Positions 43,917 to 52,929 of a DNA stretch of 64,000 bases are shown here, one piece after another. The notes beneath the pieces were generated by a model, which saw nothing but the letters and a program-made list of their open reading frames with translations, ran no database searches and was not told where the DNA came from. Origin of the DNA: Achromobacter kerstersii (GTDB lineage: Bacteria > Pseudomonadota > Gammaproteobacteria > Burkholderiales > Burkholderiaceae_B); NCBI RefSeq assembly GCF_902859595.1, contig NZ_CADIJQ010000004.1:62001-126000 (forward strand), written 5' to 3'. The position numbers were made by a program, and so were the translations under genes. Position 1 is the stretch's first letter, and each line of letters opens with the position of its first letter.

Positions 43917-44297
43917 TTGAGATATACCCACGTTCTTGCCGCCCTGCTCGTCGCAGGCGGTATGTCGGCAGCGGCGGTCGCCGCGCCGCCGGTGATGCTG
44001 AACAACTCGCTCATCACTCAGATTCCCAAGGGCGACCGGACCTCGTTCCACGAAGCTATCGCGCAAGCGTTGAACAGCTCGGCCGACGGCCAGCGCACCG
44101 AATGGGCCAGCAAGACTCAGCCCAAGCGGGCCGCGCCGATCACCGTGCAGCTCACGCCGACGCAAACGTCGACGGTCAAGGACAACCGCACGTGCCGCTT
44201 CCTGGTGGCAGATTTCGCGCGCACCAGCACCACGGAAAAATGGCAATTCTGGTTCTGCAAAATGCCCGACGGCACCTGGAAGGCCAGCAGCACTTGA
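43917..44297 (+). CDS. Small exported protein, surface-antigen (17-kDa antigen C-domain) like
   Basis: Protein of 126 residues. I start it at TTG 43917 because GGGAG lies six bases before and the product then opens with a signal peptide (RYTHVLAALLVAGG ending AVAAPP); the in-frame ATG at 43962 would cut into it. The mature part, with ALNSSADGQRTEW, ITVQLTPTQT, NRTCRFLVADF and FWFCKMPDGTWKA, resembles the C-terminal domain of the RT0821/17-kDa surface antigen family, including its two Cys and the final Trp. Function unknown. Lies between two terminators. Confidence 0.75.
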   Translation: MRYTHVLAALLVAGGMSAAAVAAPPVMLNNSLITQIPKGDRTSFHEAIAQALNSSADGQRTEWASKTQPKRAAPITVQLTPTQTSTVKDNRTCRFLVADFARTSTTEKWQFWFCKMPDGTWKASST

Positions 44298-44327
44298 TAA
44301 GGTGTTGACGCGAATCGTTCGCCAAGA

Positions 44328-44354
44328 AAATGGCCCCCAGCGGGGCCATTTTTA
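44328..44354 (+). terminator. Rho-independent terminator
   Basis: TGGCCCC-CAGC-GGGGCCA followed by TTTTTA, with AAAA on the other side, 31 bp after the small exported protein. It may also act on the converging M20 peptidase gene. Confidence 0.88.
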
Positions 44355-44397
44355 TTACTGCAACGCGAAAGGGCCACACGAAGTGTCCCCGCTTACC

Positions 44398-45696
44398 TCA
44401 ACCCTGCACGCCGCACCATTGCGCGATGAACAGCGCGATGGTCTTGGTGATGAGGCGTACCGATTCAAGATGCACGCGTTCGTCAAAGCCGTGGATGTCC
44501 AGTGACTTGGGGCCGTAAACCAAGGTGGGCATATCGCCATAGATGACGAAGACGCGGGCGTCCAGATAGCCTGGCGTGGTGAAGCTTTGCAGTTCGCTTT
44601 GAAACGCCTGGCGGTGGCACTCGCGTAGCGTGTTTTCTGCGTCGGAGCCTTCTTCCAGCACGTAGCCTTCGGCGTAGAAGCCGGTGTATGTGACGGTGGG
44701 TGGCGTTCCGCCCAGGCGGGGGTCGGATACGGCGTCTCGCAGGCAGGCGTCGATCTCGGCGCGCGCTTCGTCCGCCGTCGTGCCGGGGTAGATGGCGGCA
44801 CGCACATCGAATTCGCACCACGGCGGCACGGTGGAGGGCCAGTCGCCGCCTTCGATCTTGCCGATGTTGAAGTTGATGGGGTGGTCCAGGTGTTCAAAAT
44901 GGCGGTGGCAGTGGTGCTGCCCGTTCCACTTGGTTTCCAGCTTGCGCAGCGCTTCGATGGTGGCGTAGGCGGCGTCGATGGCGTTGAAACCGTTGGCCAT
45001 TTCGCGTGTGTGCGTGGGGTGGCCTTGCACGCGGACCTTGAACCACAACACGCCCACGTTGGCGCGCACCAGCATGTTTTCTTCGGGTTCGGGAATGATG
45101 ACCGCATCGGCCTTGTAACCGCGCAACAGCGCAGCCAGCGCGCCGTTACCCGTGCATTCCTCTTCGACCACCGATTGGAAATAGATCGGCGCTGCCGGTG
45201 CGTAGCCCGCCGCGCGCAGGGCGTCGTAGGCGAACAGATTGGCGGCCAGGCCGGCCTTCATGTCGGCGGCGCCGCGGCCATACATCCAGCCGTCGATGAT
45301 GGCCGGGTCCCAGGGTGAACGGCTCCACATGTCCTGCGGCCCCGTGGGCACCACGTCCACATGCCCGTTCAAGATCAGCGACCGCCCGGTCTGCACGTCG
45401 GGCCGGTAGGTGCCGACCACATTGAATGCGTTCTCGTATGAGACCGTGACGGGACCAAAGCCCGGATGGGACTCGATGTCCTTGACGTCGATCTTCCAGC
45501 GGTCCATCGCAAAGCCGCGTTGGCGCATCGCCTCGTACAAGAAGTCCTGCGCGGTGTGCTCCTGCTCGCGCAGCGAGGGAAAGCGCACCAGATCCTGCGT
45601 GAAAGCCAACTGCGCATCGAAGCGGTCATCCACCGCCTGCAAAATGCGGCGCGTCTGTTCGGCCGTCAGTGCGGCGGGGGGGTGAGCGGTATCCAT
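44398..45696 (-). CDS. M20 family peptidase/deacylase (ArgE/DapE type)
   Basis: Zinc-dependent amidohydrolase of 432 residues. Metal ligands: His in NGHVDVVP, Asp in GRGAADMKAG, Glu pair in SVVEEECTGN (one catalytic), and a downstream His in KSLDIHGFDERVHLESV. This fits ArgE/DapE-related deacylases that remove acyl groups from amino acids; the substrate is not known. It lies 34 bp downstream of an MHS-family transporter gene on the same strand, so a take-up-and-deacylate pathway is plausible, controlled by the divergent LysR gene. Confidence 0.9.
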   Translation of the reverse strand: MDTAHPPAALTAEQTRRILQAVDDRFDAQLAFTQDLVRFPSLREQEHTAQDFLYEAMRQRGFAMDRWKIDVKDIESHPGFGPVTVSYENAFNVVGTYRPDVQTGRSLILNGHVDVVPTGPQDMWSRSPWDPAIIDGWMYGRGAADMKAGLAANLFAYDALRAAGYAPAAPIYFQSVVEEECTGNGALAALLRGYKADAVIIPEPEENMLVRANVGVLWFKVRVQGHPTHTREMANGFNAIDAAYATIEALRKLETKWNGQHHCHRHFEHLDHPINFNIGKIEGGDWPSTVPPWCEFDVRAAIYPGTTADEARAEIDACLRDAVSDPRLGGTPPTVTYTGFYAEGYVLEEGSDAENTLRECHRQAFQSELQSFTTPGYLDARVFVIYGDMPTLVYGPKSLDIHGFDERVHLESVRLITKTIALFIAQWCGVQG

Positions 45697-45729
45697 GATG
45701 TCTCCTTGAAGTGAACGTCGGGCGCGGCC

Positions 45730-47049
45730 TCAGGCGGCGGGCGTCACGGCGCGAGGGGTAGTAGCGTGGCGCGGCTTGTGGTTGGCCAGGCCCCATATCG
45801 AAACGAGCGTGATGGCCGACAGCGCGGAATAGAACAGCGCCAGCGGCAGCCATTGGCCGGGATACTGATGCGACAGCCAGGTGCCGATCAACGGCGTGAA
45901 GCCGCCCGCGACAGCGCCGCACAGCTGATACGACAGCGAAATTCCCGAGTAGCGCACGTGGGTCTCGAAAGCCGCGCTGATGAAGCCGGCCATGGCTGAA
46001 TAGATGGTCGCCATGAACACCAGCACGATCGCGATGCCGGCAACGATGCTGAGCGGCGTGGCGTGGCTGACCAACACGAACATCGGATACGGCGCCACTA
46101 CCGAGCACGCCGCCGCGATCATCAACACACGCGACGTGCCCAGCGATTCAGCGAACCAGGCGGCCAGCGGTTGCACGATCAGCTGGATGATGGCCACGGC
46201 GAACAGGCAGTCCAGGATCATCGCGCGGTCCAGGCCCAGCGTCTGCGTGGTGTAGGCCAGCATGAATGTGTTGGTGAAGTAGATGCCGCCGATCGCCACG
46301 GTGCACACGCCCATGCACAGCAACACCGTTCGCCAGGCGGTGCGCAAAACTTCACGCGCCGGGACTTCGGACGTTTCCTGCTGCGCCAGCACCTTGGCGA
46401 AGTCAGGCGATTCGCTGACCCCGACGCGGATGAAATAGCCCACCCCCAGCAGCACAGCGCTGACCAGGAACGGGATACGCCAGCCCCAGGCCAGAAAGTC
46501 GGCTTCGTCCAGGGTCGTGATCAGACGAAACGCCACCAGCGACAGAATCAAACCCGCCGGGCTGCCCAACTGTGCGAAGGACGCGGCGAAGGTGCGTCGA
46601 CGCTGTGATGCGTGTTCGCCCGCCATCAGCACTGCGCCGCCCCATTCGCCGCCCACGGCCAGGCCTTGCGCCAGACGCAGCAACAACAACAGCGCGGGCG
46701 CGAGCATGCCGGCCTGCGCATAGCTGGGCAACAGGCCGATACCCACGGTGGCCACACCCATGATGATCAACGTGGCCATCAGCGCATTCTTGCGTCCGAC
46801 ACGGTCGCCCAGATGGCCGAACACCAGGCCGCCCAATGGCCGCGCAAGAAAGCCCGCCGCGAACGTGCCAAAGGACGCCATCGTGCTGACAAACGGATCG
46901 GCGGTGGGAAAGAACACCTTGCCGAACACCAGCGCGGCGGCCGTGGCGTAAATGTAGAAGTCGTACCACTCGATGGTGGTGCCGATGAATGCCGCGGCAG
47001 CGGCGCGCACGGGCTGCCTGGTGGCGGATGAGCGGGCGGGGGCCGACAT
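45730..47049 (-). CDS. MFS transporter, metabolite:H+ symporter (MHS) family
   Basis: Inner-membrane transporter of 439 residues and 12 helices. IGTTIEWYDFYIYATAAALVF at the first helix and GHLGDRVGRKNALMATL in the loop between helices 2 and 3 are MHS hallmarks (ShiA, KgtP and ProP relatives). LRLAQGLAVGGEWGGAVLMA follows. Such proteins import organic acids or zwitterions. It precedes the M20 peptidase gene and is divergent from a LysR regulator. Substrate unknown. Confidence 0.92.
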   Translation of the reverse strand: MSAPARSSATRQPVRAAAAAFIGTTIEWYDFYIYATAAALVFGKVFFPTADPFVSTMASFGTFAAGFLARPLGGLVFGHLGDRVGRKNALMATLIIMGVATVGIGLLPSYAQAGMLAPALLLLLRLAQGLAVGGEWGGAVLMAGEHASQRRRTFAASFAQLGSPAGLILSLVAFRLITTLDEADFLAWGWRIPFLVSAVLLGVGYFIRVGVSESPDFAKVLAQQETSEVPAREVLRTAWRTVLLCMGVCTVAIGGIYFTNTFMLAYTTQTLGLDRAMILDCLFAVAIIQLIVQPLAAWFAESLGTSRVLMIAAACSVVAPYPMFVLVSHATPLSIVAGIAIVLVFMATIYSAMAGFISAAFETHVRYSGISLSYQLCGAVAGGFTPLIGTWLSHQYPGQWLPLALFYSALSAITLVSIWGLANHKPRHATTPRAVTPAA

Positions 47050-47223
47050 GTTTTCTCCTTGGATTTTTGGATTTGATGGCGGCTTTATCGCCCGGGCCCG
47101 TGGGGGTGGTCAATTTCTGATTTCTTATCATCGACTTAAATTAAATTAATGTTGCGCTATGATGGCCGGCGGTGCCCTTGCCGGCCGCCCGCCGCCCACC
47201 AATTCTTTATCGATCAAGGTGTT

Positions 47224-48204
47224 ATGAAGGAACCATTGATTGCCCCAACGACGATTGCACGCGTGGGCGACCGCCTGGACTGGAATCTTCTGCGGACGTT
47301 TCTGGTGATCGCTCAAGAGCGCAGCATTAGCGGCGCTGCTATCAAGCTGCACCTGACCCAGTCGGCGGTCAGCCAGGCGCTGCGCCGGCTTGAACAACAG
47401 CTGGACCGCAGGCTGATCGAGCGGCATCACTCCAAATTCGCCATCACCCCGGCCGGAGAAGAGGTGCGCCAAGCCGCCTTGGCCATCCATGGAAACGTGT
47501 CGCAGCTGGTCAGCGACGTGGCGCAGGCGGAAGAAGAAACGGTGGGCCGAATCCATCTGCTGGTGGCCAGCCGCATCCATTCGGCGGTGTATGACGAGTT
47601 CTGGGTGCGCTTTCATCGCGCGCACCCGCGCATTGAAGTCCAGCTGGACGTGCTGCCCAGCAGCGAGATCGCGAACGTGCTGCAACAGCGGGGCGCGACG
47701 GCCGGCATCGCGCTATGCCGGCAAATTCCAAAGCGGCTGGAACACAAGCTATTCCTGCAACAGCGCTACGCCATGTTCTGCGGCAAGCACCATCCGCTGT
47801 TCGGGCGCACGGACATCCGCATGGAAGATCTGCTGAACGAGAATTTTGTCTCGTTCGCCAGCGACGCCTTGGGCGACAGCCTGTCGCCCTTGACCATCTT
47901 TCGCGATCAGCGCGGGTTTTCGGGCAGCATCATCGCCACGTCCTCACAGCATGACGAGGTGAAGCGCCTGCTGGTGGCGGGCTTCGGCATCGGCTGCCTG
48001 CCCGAACACAGCGTGCAGGCCGATCTGGCGGAAGGCCGCCTATGGCGTTTGCCGCCGGGCGAAGGCGTGTGCGCCGCCGACCTGCATCTGCTTTGGCACG
48101 GGGATGCGCACCGCAGCGCGGCCGAGGACCTGTTCATTACCGCGTTCCGCGACCATATCGACAACTATTCGCTGCCCCAGCGGCTGCTGCCCCACCTGCC
48201 CTGA
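47224..48204 (+). CDS. LysR family transcriptional regulator
   Basis: Regulator of 326 residues. HTH: ERSISGAAIKLHLTQSAVSQALRRLEQQLDRRLIER (residues 34-70, in parts). The ligand domain follows from GRIHLLVASRIHSAVYDEFW. The ATG at 47224 has AAGG in front; a longer frame from 47149 would add 25 residues and is not supported. It is divergent from the MHS transporter and M20 peptidase genes across a 174-bp gap that contains an AT-rich TTAAATTAAATTAA stretch, so those genes are its likely target. Confidence 0.9.
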   Translation: MKEPLIAPTTIARVGDRLDWNLLRTFLVIAQERSISGAAIKLHLTQSAVSQALRRLEQQLDRRLIERHHSKFAITPAGEEVRQAALAIHGNVSQLVSDVAQAEEETVGRIHLLVASRIHSAVYDEFWVRFHRAHPRIEVQLDVLPSSEIANVLQQRGATAGIALCRQIPKRLEHKLFLQQRYAMFCGKHHPLFGRTDIRMEDLLNENFVSFASDALGDSLSPLTIFRDQRGFSGSIIATSSQHDEVKRLLVAGFGIGCLPEHSVQADLAEGRLWRLPPGEGVCAADLHLLWHGDAHRSAAEDLFITAFRDHIDNYSLPQRLLPHLP

Positions 48205-48240
48205 ATACTAGCGCCCGCCGCATCGGCGCGCGCATGAAGA

Positions 48241-48284
48241 AACGCCCCGGCAAGCGGCACGCGTGTGCGGCTTGTCGGGGCGTT
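48241..48284 (-). terminator. Long hairpin terminator of maeB
   Basis: Twenty-base arms with two mismatches, starting AACGCCCCGG and ending CGGGGCGTT, and a 4-base loop. On the minus strand it follows the maeB stop by 39 bp and ends in TTTCTTC. Confidence 0.8.
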
Positions 48285-48323
48285 GATGCCTGGCGGGCGC
48301 GTTGCGCGCCGCGTGCCTGGGTC

Positions 48324-50624
48324 TTAGACGGCAGCGTCCACCCGGTTGGCGTCCAGCACGGTCATGGCCGTCATGTTGATGATGCGGCGCACCGTCGAGC
48401 TCGACGTCAAAATGTGCACCGGCGCATTCGCGCCCAGCAGGAACGGGCCCACCGCCACGTTGCCGCCCGCTGCCGTCTTGAGCAGGTTGTAGGCGATGTT
48501 GCCGGAGTCCACGTTCGGGCACACCAGCAGATTCGCTTCGCCCTTCAACGTGGACGACGGCAGGATGCGCATGCGCAGCGCTTCGTCCAGCGCGCAGTCG
48601 CCGTGCATTTCGCCGTCGATCTCGATTTCGGGCGCCGCTTCGCGCACCAGTTCCAGCGCACGGCGCATCTTGGCGCCCGAGGCCGAGCTGCCCGAACCGA
48701 AGTTCGACCGCGACAGCAACGCCACCTTCGGCGCCAGATTCATGCGGGCCATTTCGTGCGCGGCCATCACGGTGAATTCAGCGATCTGCTCAGCCGTGGG
48801 CTCGTCGTTCACGTGCGTGTCCACCAGCACCACCGTGCGCTCGTTGAGCAGCAGGATGTTCATGGCGGCGTACACGTTGTGGCCCGGGCGGCGGCCGATC
48901 ACTTCATCCACGAAGCGCAGGTGGTCGTGATACGCGCCCACCGTGCCGCAGACCATGCCGTCGGCGTCGCCCAGGTGCACCATCATCGCGCCAATCAAGG
49001 TCAGACGGCGGCGCATTTCCACGCGCGCCATTTCCTTGGTGATGCCACGACGGCACATCAGTTCCCAGTACGTCGTCCAGTATTGATGGAAGCGTTCGTC
49101 GTATTCCGGGTTGGTGACTTCGACGTCTTCGCCCAGACGCAGGCGCAGGCCGAATTTCTCGATGCGCGACAGCAACACCGCGGGGCGGCCGACCAGGATG
49201 GGACGCGCCAGGCCTTCGTCCACAATCACTTGCACCGCACGCAGCACGCGTTCGTCTTCGCCTTCGGTGAACACGATGCGCGACTTGCCGCCACCGCGCA
49301 CGATGCGCTTGGCAGCCGAGAACAGCGGCTTCATGAACGCGCCCGAGTGGTACACGAACTGCTGCAACTGCTCTGCGTAGGCTTCCAAGTCGGCCAGCGG
49401 GCGCGTGGCGACACCACCGTCCATGGCGGCCTTGGCCACGGCCGGGGCGATGCGCACGATCAGGCGCGGGTCGAACGGCTTGGGGATCAGGTATTCGGGG
49501 CCGAACGAGATGTCATAGGTGCCGTAAGCGGCCGCCACGACTTCGTTCTGTTCCTCTTCGGCCAGTTGCGCAATGGCGTACACCGCCGCCATTTCCATTT
49601 CACGCGTGATGGTGGTGGCGCCCACGTCCAGCGCGCCACGGAAAATGTACGGGAAGCACAGCACGTTGTTGACCTGGTTCGGGTAGTCCGAACGGCCCGT
49701 GGCCATGACCACGTCGTCGCGCACGCCGTGCGCCACTTCCGGCAGGATTTCCGGCGTGGGGTTGGCCAGCGCCAGAATCAGCGGGCGCGTGCCCATGGCG
49801 GCAACCATCTCGGGTTTCAGCACGCCGCCTGCCGACAGGCCCAGGAACACGTCGGCGTCCTGGATCACTTCGGCCAGCTTGCGGGCGTCGGTTTTCTGCG
49901 CAAAGCGCGCTTTGTCCGGGTCCATCAGCACGGTGCGGCCTTCATAGACCACGCCTTCGATGTCCGTCACCCAGATGTTTTCCAGCGGCAGACCCAGGTC
50001 CACCATCAGGTCCAGGCAAGCCAAGGCAGCGGCGCCCGCGCCCGAGGTCACAACCTTGACCTTCTTGATGTCTTTACCCACGACCTTCAGGCCGTTGATG
50101 AAGGCCGCCGACACGGTGATGGCGGTGCCGTGCTGGTCATCGTGGAAAACCGGGATCTTCATGCGTTCACGGAGCTTGCGCTCGACGGTGAAGCATTCCG
50201 GGGCCTTGATGTCTTCCAGGTTGATGCCGCCGAAGGTGGCTTCCAGGCCGGCGATGATCTCAACCAGCTTGTCCGGGTCGGTTTCGTTGATTTCGATGTC
50301 AAAAACATCCAGGCCGGCGAACTTCTTGAACAGCACCGCCTTGCCTTCCATGACGGGCTTGGACGCCAGCGCGCCGATATTGCCCAAACCCAGCACGGCC
50401 GTGCCGTTGGTGATCACGCCCACCAGGTTGCCGCGCGCCGTGTAGCGGTAGACATTGGACGGGTCCGCCACGATCTCTTCGCAGGCAGACGCCACGCCGG
50501 GCGAGTATGCCAGCGCCAGGTCGCGCTGGTTGACGAGCGGCTTGGAGGCCACCACCGAAATCTTCCCCGGGGTGGGGAACTCGTGATAGTCCAGGGCTGC
50601 CTGGCGGTCGGATTGCGTGTTCAT
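48324..50624 (-). CDS. maeB: NADP-dependent malic enzyme, MaeB type
   Basis: Converts malate to pyruvate with release of CO2 and NADPH. 766 residues: the malic domain ([59 protein letters not shown] for NADP binding, in parts) comes first. A C-terminal phosphotransacetylase-like domain (from about 430: [33 protein letters not shown]) is regulatory in MaeB and not catalytic. The ATG has no other start in frame nearby. It faces a divergent LysR gene across 110 bp that contains two CATAAGGT elements in inverted orientation. Confidence 0.97.
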   Translation of the reverse strand: MNTQSDRQAALDYHEFPTPGKISVVASKPLVNQRDLALAYSPGVASACEEIVADPSNVYRYTARGNLVGVITNGTAVLGLGNIGALASKPVMEGKAVLFKKFAGLDVFDIEINETDPDKLVEIIAGLEATFGGINLEDIKAPECFTVERKLRERMKIPVFHDDQHGTAITVSAAFINGLKVVGKDIKKVKVVTSGAGAAALACLDLMVDLGLPLENIWVTDIEGVVYEGRTVLMDPDKARFAQKTDARKLAEVIQDADVFLGLSAGGVLKPEMVAAMGTRPLILALANPTPEILPEVAHGVRDDVVMATGRSDYPNQVNNVLCFPYIFRGALDVGATTITREMEMAAVYAIAQLAEEEQNEVVAAAYGTYDISFGPEYLIPKPFDPRLIVRIAPAVAKAAMDGGVATRPLADLEAYAEQLQQFVYHSGAFMKPLFSAAKRIVRGGGKSRIVFTEGEDERVLRAVQVIVDEGLARPILVGRPAVLLSRIEKFGLRLRLGEDVEVTNPEYDERFHQYWTTYWELMCRRGITKEMARVEMRRRLTLIGAMMVHLGDADGMVCGTVGAYHDHLRFVDEVIGRRPGHNVYAAMNILLLNERTVVLVDTHVNDEPTAEQIAEFTVMAAHEMARMNLAPKVALLSRSNFGSGSSASGAKMRRALELVREAAPEIEIDGEMHGDCALDEALRMRILPSSTLKGEANLLVCPNVDSGNIAYNLLKTAAGGNVAVGPFLLGANAPVHILTSSSTVRRIINMTAMTVLDANRVDAAV

Positions 50625-50676
50625 GGGGGCTTGTGCCTCGCTGTCTTGAAATATGGAAAAATTCTAGGCTCCAAGA

Positions 50677-50726
50677 CATAAGGTGATCATTCGGATTTAA
50701 TATCGTCCCATTACCCTAACCTTATG
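50677..50726. promoter_or_regulatory. Inverted pair CATAAGGT ... ACCTTATG in the maeB-lysR gap
   Basis: The two 8-bp elements (50677-50684 and 50719-50726) are 34 bp apart in the divergent promoter region; the right one is 8 bp before the LysR start. They may bind the regulator or lie within the promoters. Confidence 0.35.
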
Positions 50727-50734
50727 ATCTGTCT

Positions 50735-51703
50735 ATGACAGCCTTTGACCCGGATGCCGTCATCCGGAAACTGACCTCGCGCCTGAAGATGCGCCACCTG
50801 ATGCTGCTGCTGCAAATCGAGCAGCATGGGTCGCTGACCCGGGTGGCGGAACATATGGCCACCAGCCAGCCCGCCGTGACGAACGCTCTGGCCGAACTGG
50901 AAAGCATGTTCGATGTGCCGCTGTTCGACCGCTCGGTGCGCGGCATGACCCCGACGCCGCTGGGCGCCGTCGTGCTGGCGCGCGCGCGCGGCCTGGTCCA
51001 CGACCTGGGCCATCTGGTGCAGGAAATGGAAGCGGTGGCGGCCGGCCATGCCGCGCATCTGCACATCGGCGTCATCCCCTTCGTGTCGGGGCAGATGCTG
51101 TCGGCGGCCATCAGCCGCACGCTGCCGCAAGGGCGGCGCATCACCGCCACCATCCACGAAGGCCAGGGGCCGGCGCTGCTGCGCCAGCTGCGCGACCACA
51201 CGCTGGACATCGTTGTCGGCTGGGCGACGCCATCGGTGGACCTGAGCAATATCGATTTTGAAGTGCTCTACCACCAGCAGCCCCGGCTGATCGCCAGCCG
51301 CCGTCTGGCTGCAAGGCTGGGGCGGTCTCGGCTGGAGTGGAACCGGCTGGCGGATCTGGACTGGATTCTCGGCACCCCGGGCAGCCCCATCCGCGAACAG
51401 GTGGCCGATATTTTCCTGCGCGCGGGGCTCGCGCCCCCGCCGCCCTCCGTGCAGAGCGATTCGTCCAAGCTGATTGGCGAAATGATCGTGGCAAGCGACC
51501 GCGCCGTGTCGATCCTGCCCGCCGATATCGCCGACGAACTGGTGCGCATTGCCGGTGCAGCCATCGTGCCGTATTCCTTTGACTGGACCTTGCCGCCAAT
51601 TTCACTGTTCACGCGCGCGGACGGGTTGCGGCGCAATGTCGACGCCTTGTTCGCGTCGGCGCTGCGCGAGGTCTACACAAAAGGCGCGCGTCCCGGCAAC
51701 TAG
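50735..51703 (+). CDS. LysR family transcriptional regulator
   Basis: Regulator of 322 residues. HTH region: LTRVAEHMATSQPAVTNALAELESMFDVPLFDR (residues 33-65, in parts), typical of the CbbR/GbpR subgroup that begins SRLKMRHLMLLLQIEQHGS. The ligand domain starts at HLHIGVIPFVSGQML. Divergent from maeB, with paired inverted elements between them, so it might control malic enzyme or itself. Start ATG at 50735. Confidence 0.9.
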   Translation: MTAFDPDAVIRKLTSRLKMRHLMLLLQIEQHGSLTRVAEHMATSQPAVTNALAELESMFDVPLFDRSVRGMTPTPLGAVVLARARGLVHDLGHLVQEMEAVAAGHAAHLHIGVIPFVSGQMLSAAISRTLPQGRRITATIHEGQGPALLRQLRDHTLDIVVGWATPSVDLSNIDFEVLYHQQPRLIASRRLAARLGRSRLEWNRLADLDWILGTPGSPIREQVADIFLRAGLAPPPPSVQSDSSKLIGEMIVASDRAVSILPADIADELVRIAGAAIVPYSFDWTLPPISLFTRADGLRRNVDALFASALREVYTKGARPGN

Positions 51704-51802
51704 GCGGCTTGCGAAATTGCTAAGGATTGCAAGGGACGTGGCCACGGCGCCGCGCGCCCTCCTATACTTTCGGCGCCCCCGTATTACGCAGGAAGCACGT
51801 CG

Positions 51803-52351
51803 TTGTTCACCCCCATGCTCCCCCGCGCGACCCGCCGCGCGCTTGCCCTGATCGCCATCACCGCACTGACCGCCCTGTCCGGATGCAGCTCCCTGCTGAG
51901 CGAAGGCACGGGCGCCGGTGCGGGTATCGCCGGCACCGCGATCGCCAACAAAGTCACCGATAACCCCAACGTCGCCACCGGCATCGGCCTGGGCGTGCAG
52001 GCGGGCGCGAAAGCCGCGCTGGCCTACGCGCAACGCAAGACGCGCGGCGAAGAACAGGACGCCATCGCCAAGGCCGCCGGGCCGCTGGACGTGGGCGCGG
52101 TGGCGCACTGGAACGTCAAGCACCAGCTCCCCATTGAAAGCGACGCGCAAGGCCAGGTCACCGTCAGCCGCTTGATTGGCGGCGTGGGGCTGGCTTGCAA
52201 GGAAGTCGTGTTTTCGATCGACACGCCCGCAGAGAAACCCGGCGCCGACCCGGTGCGCGAGTTCTACATCACGACAGTCTGCCGCGACGGCGAGCAATGG
52301 CGATGGGCCAGCGCCGAGCCGGCCACGGCGCGTTGGGGGTCGTTACAGTGA
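51803..52351 (+). CDS. Putative lipoprotein with glycine-rich region (tandem paralogue 1)
   Basis: Protein of 182 residues. The TTG at 51803 has AGGA nine bases before; the ATG four codons later would be too far from it. The lipobox TALSGC gives a mature lipoprotein. A Gly/Ala-rich segment (GTGAGAGIAGTAIANKVT, then GIGLGVQAGAKAALAYAQR) could insert in the membrane like a glycine zipper. The C-terminus reads FYITTVCRDGEQWRWASAEPATARW. The next gene encodes a protein of the same design, and its start overlaps this stop by one base. No family recognised. Confidence 0.78.
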   Translation: MFTPMLPRATRRALALIAITALTALSGCSSLLSEGTGAGAGIAGTAIANKVTDNPNVATGIGLGVQAGAKAALAYAQRKTRGEEQDAIAKAAGPLDVGAVAHWNVKHQLPIESDAQGQVTVSRLIGGVGLACKEVVFSIDTPAEKPGADPVREFYITTVCRDGEQWRWASAEPATARWGSLQ

Positions 52352-52842
52352 TGCGCCGTGCTGGCTTGTTGGCGCTGGCCGCCTGCCTGGGGCTTAGCGG
52401 CTGCCAAAGCTCGTCGATTGGCGGCGCAGCGGGCGCGGTGGTGGGAACGGCCAGTGGCGCCGCCACCGCCAACCCGGTCGTGGGCTACGCCATCGGCGTA
52501 ACGGTGCAGGCCGCCGTGGACGCCACCGTGAAATACGTGCTGCGCGAATGGAAGAACGATCAGCAAAACGTCATGGCCAATGCAGCCGGCGAATTGCCCA
52601 TTGGCCAGGTGCGGCAATGGCAGATTCGCCACACGCTGCCCGTAGGCAATGAACGCGGCGGCATCCAGGTGGTGCGCGACATCGACACGGCGCTGACCCG
52701 CTGCCGCGAAGTGCTGTTCACGGTGGAACAGGACGACGCGCCCGCGCCCGCCTATACCAGCATGATCTGCCGGCAGCAGAGCGGGCAATGGAAATGGGCG
52801 GCGGCGGAGCCCGCCGTCGCACGCTGGAACGGCTTGCAGTAA
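52351..52842 (+). CDS. Putative lipoprotein with glycine-rich region (tandem paralogue 2)
   Basis: Protein of 163 residues sharing its plan with the preceding gene: lipobox LGLSGC, a Gly/Ala-rich stretch (GGAAGAVVGTASGAATANPV, then GYAIGVTVQAAVDATVKYV), a central G-x(n)-QVRQWQIRHTLPVG matching the AVAHWNVKHQLPI of its neighbour, and an almost identical end, MICRQQSGQWKWAAAEPAVARW. The ATG shares its A with the previous stop (TGATG). The pair seems to be an old tandem duplication in one operon. Function unknown. Confidence 0.78.
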   Translation: MRRAGLLALAACLGLSGCQSSSIGGAAGAVVGTASGAATANPVVGYAIGVTVQAAVDATVKYVLREWKNDQQNVMANAAGELPIGQVRQWQIRHTLPVGNERGGIQVVRDIDTALTRCREVLFTVEQDDAPAPAYTSMICRQQSGQWKWAAAEPAVARWNGLQ

Positions 52843-52929
52843 GCCGCTTGATTGCGCCGGGATAGTCAAGCGATACTGGCCGGGCATCCCGCTGCAATTG
52901 CCACACCGCCTTTGCCTCGCTTACCCGCC

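Noticed and set aside
48042..50681. Plus-strand frame of 879 codons opposite maeB
   Set aside because: Antisense to malic enzyme, whose motifs are complete; the product is rich in His, Arg, Gln and Val with no recognisable domain.
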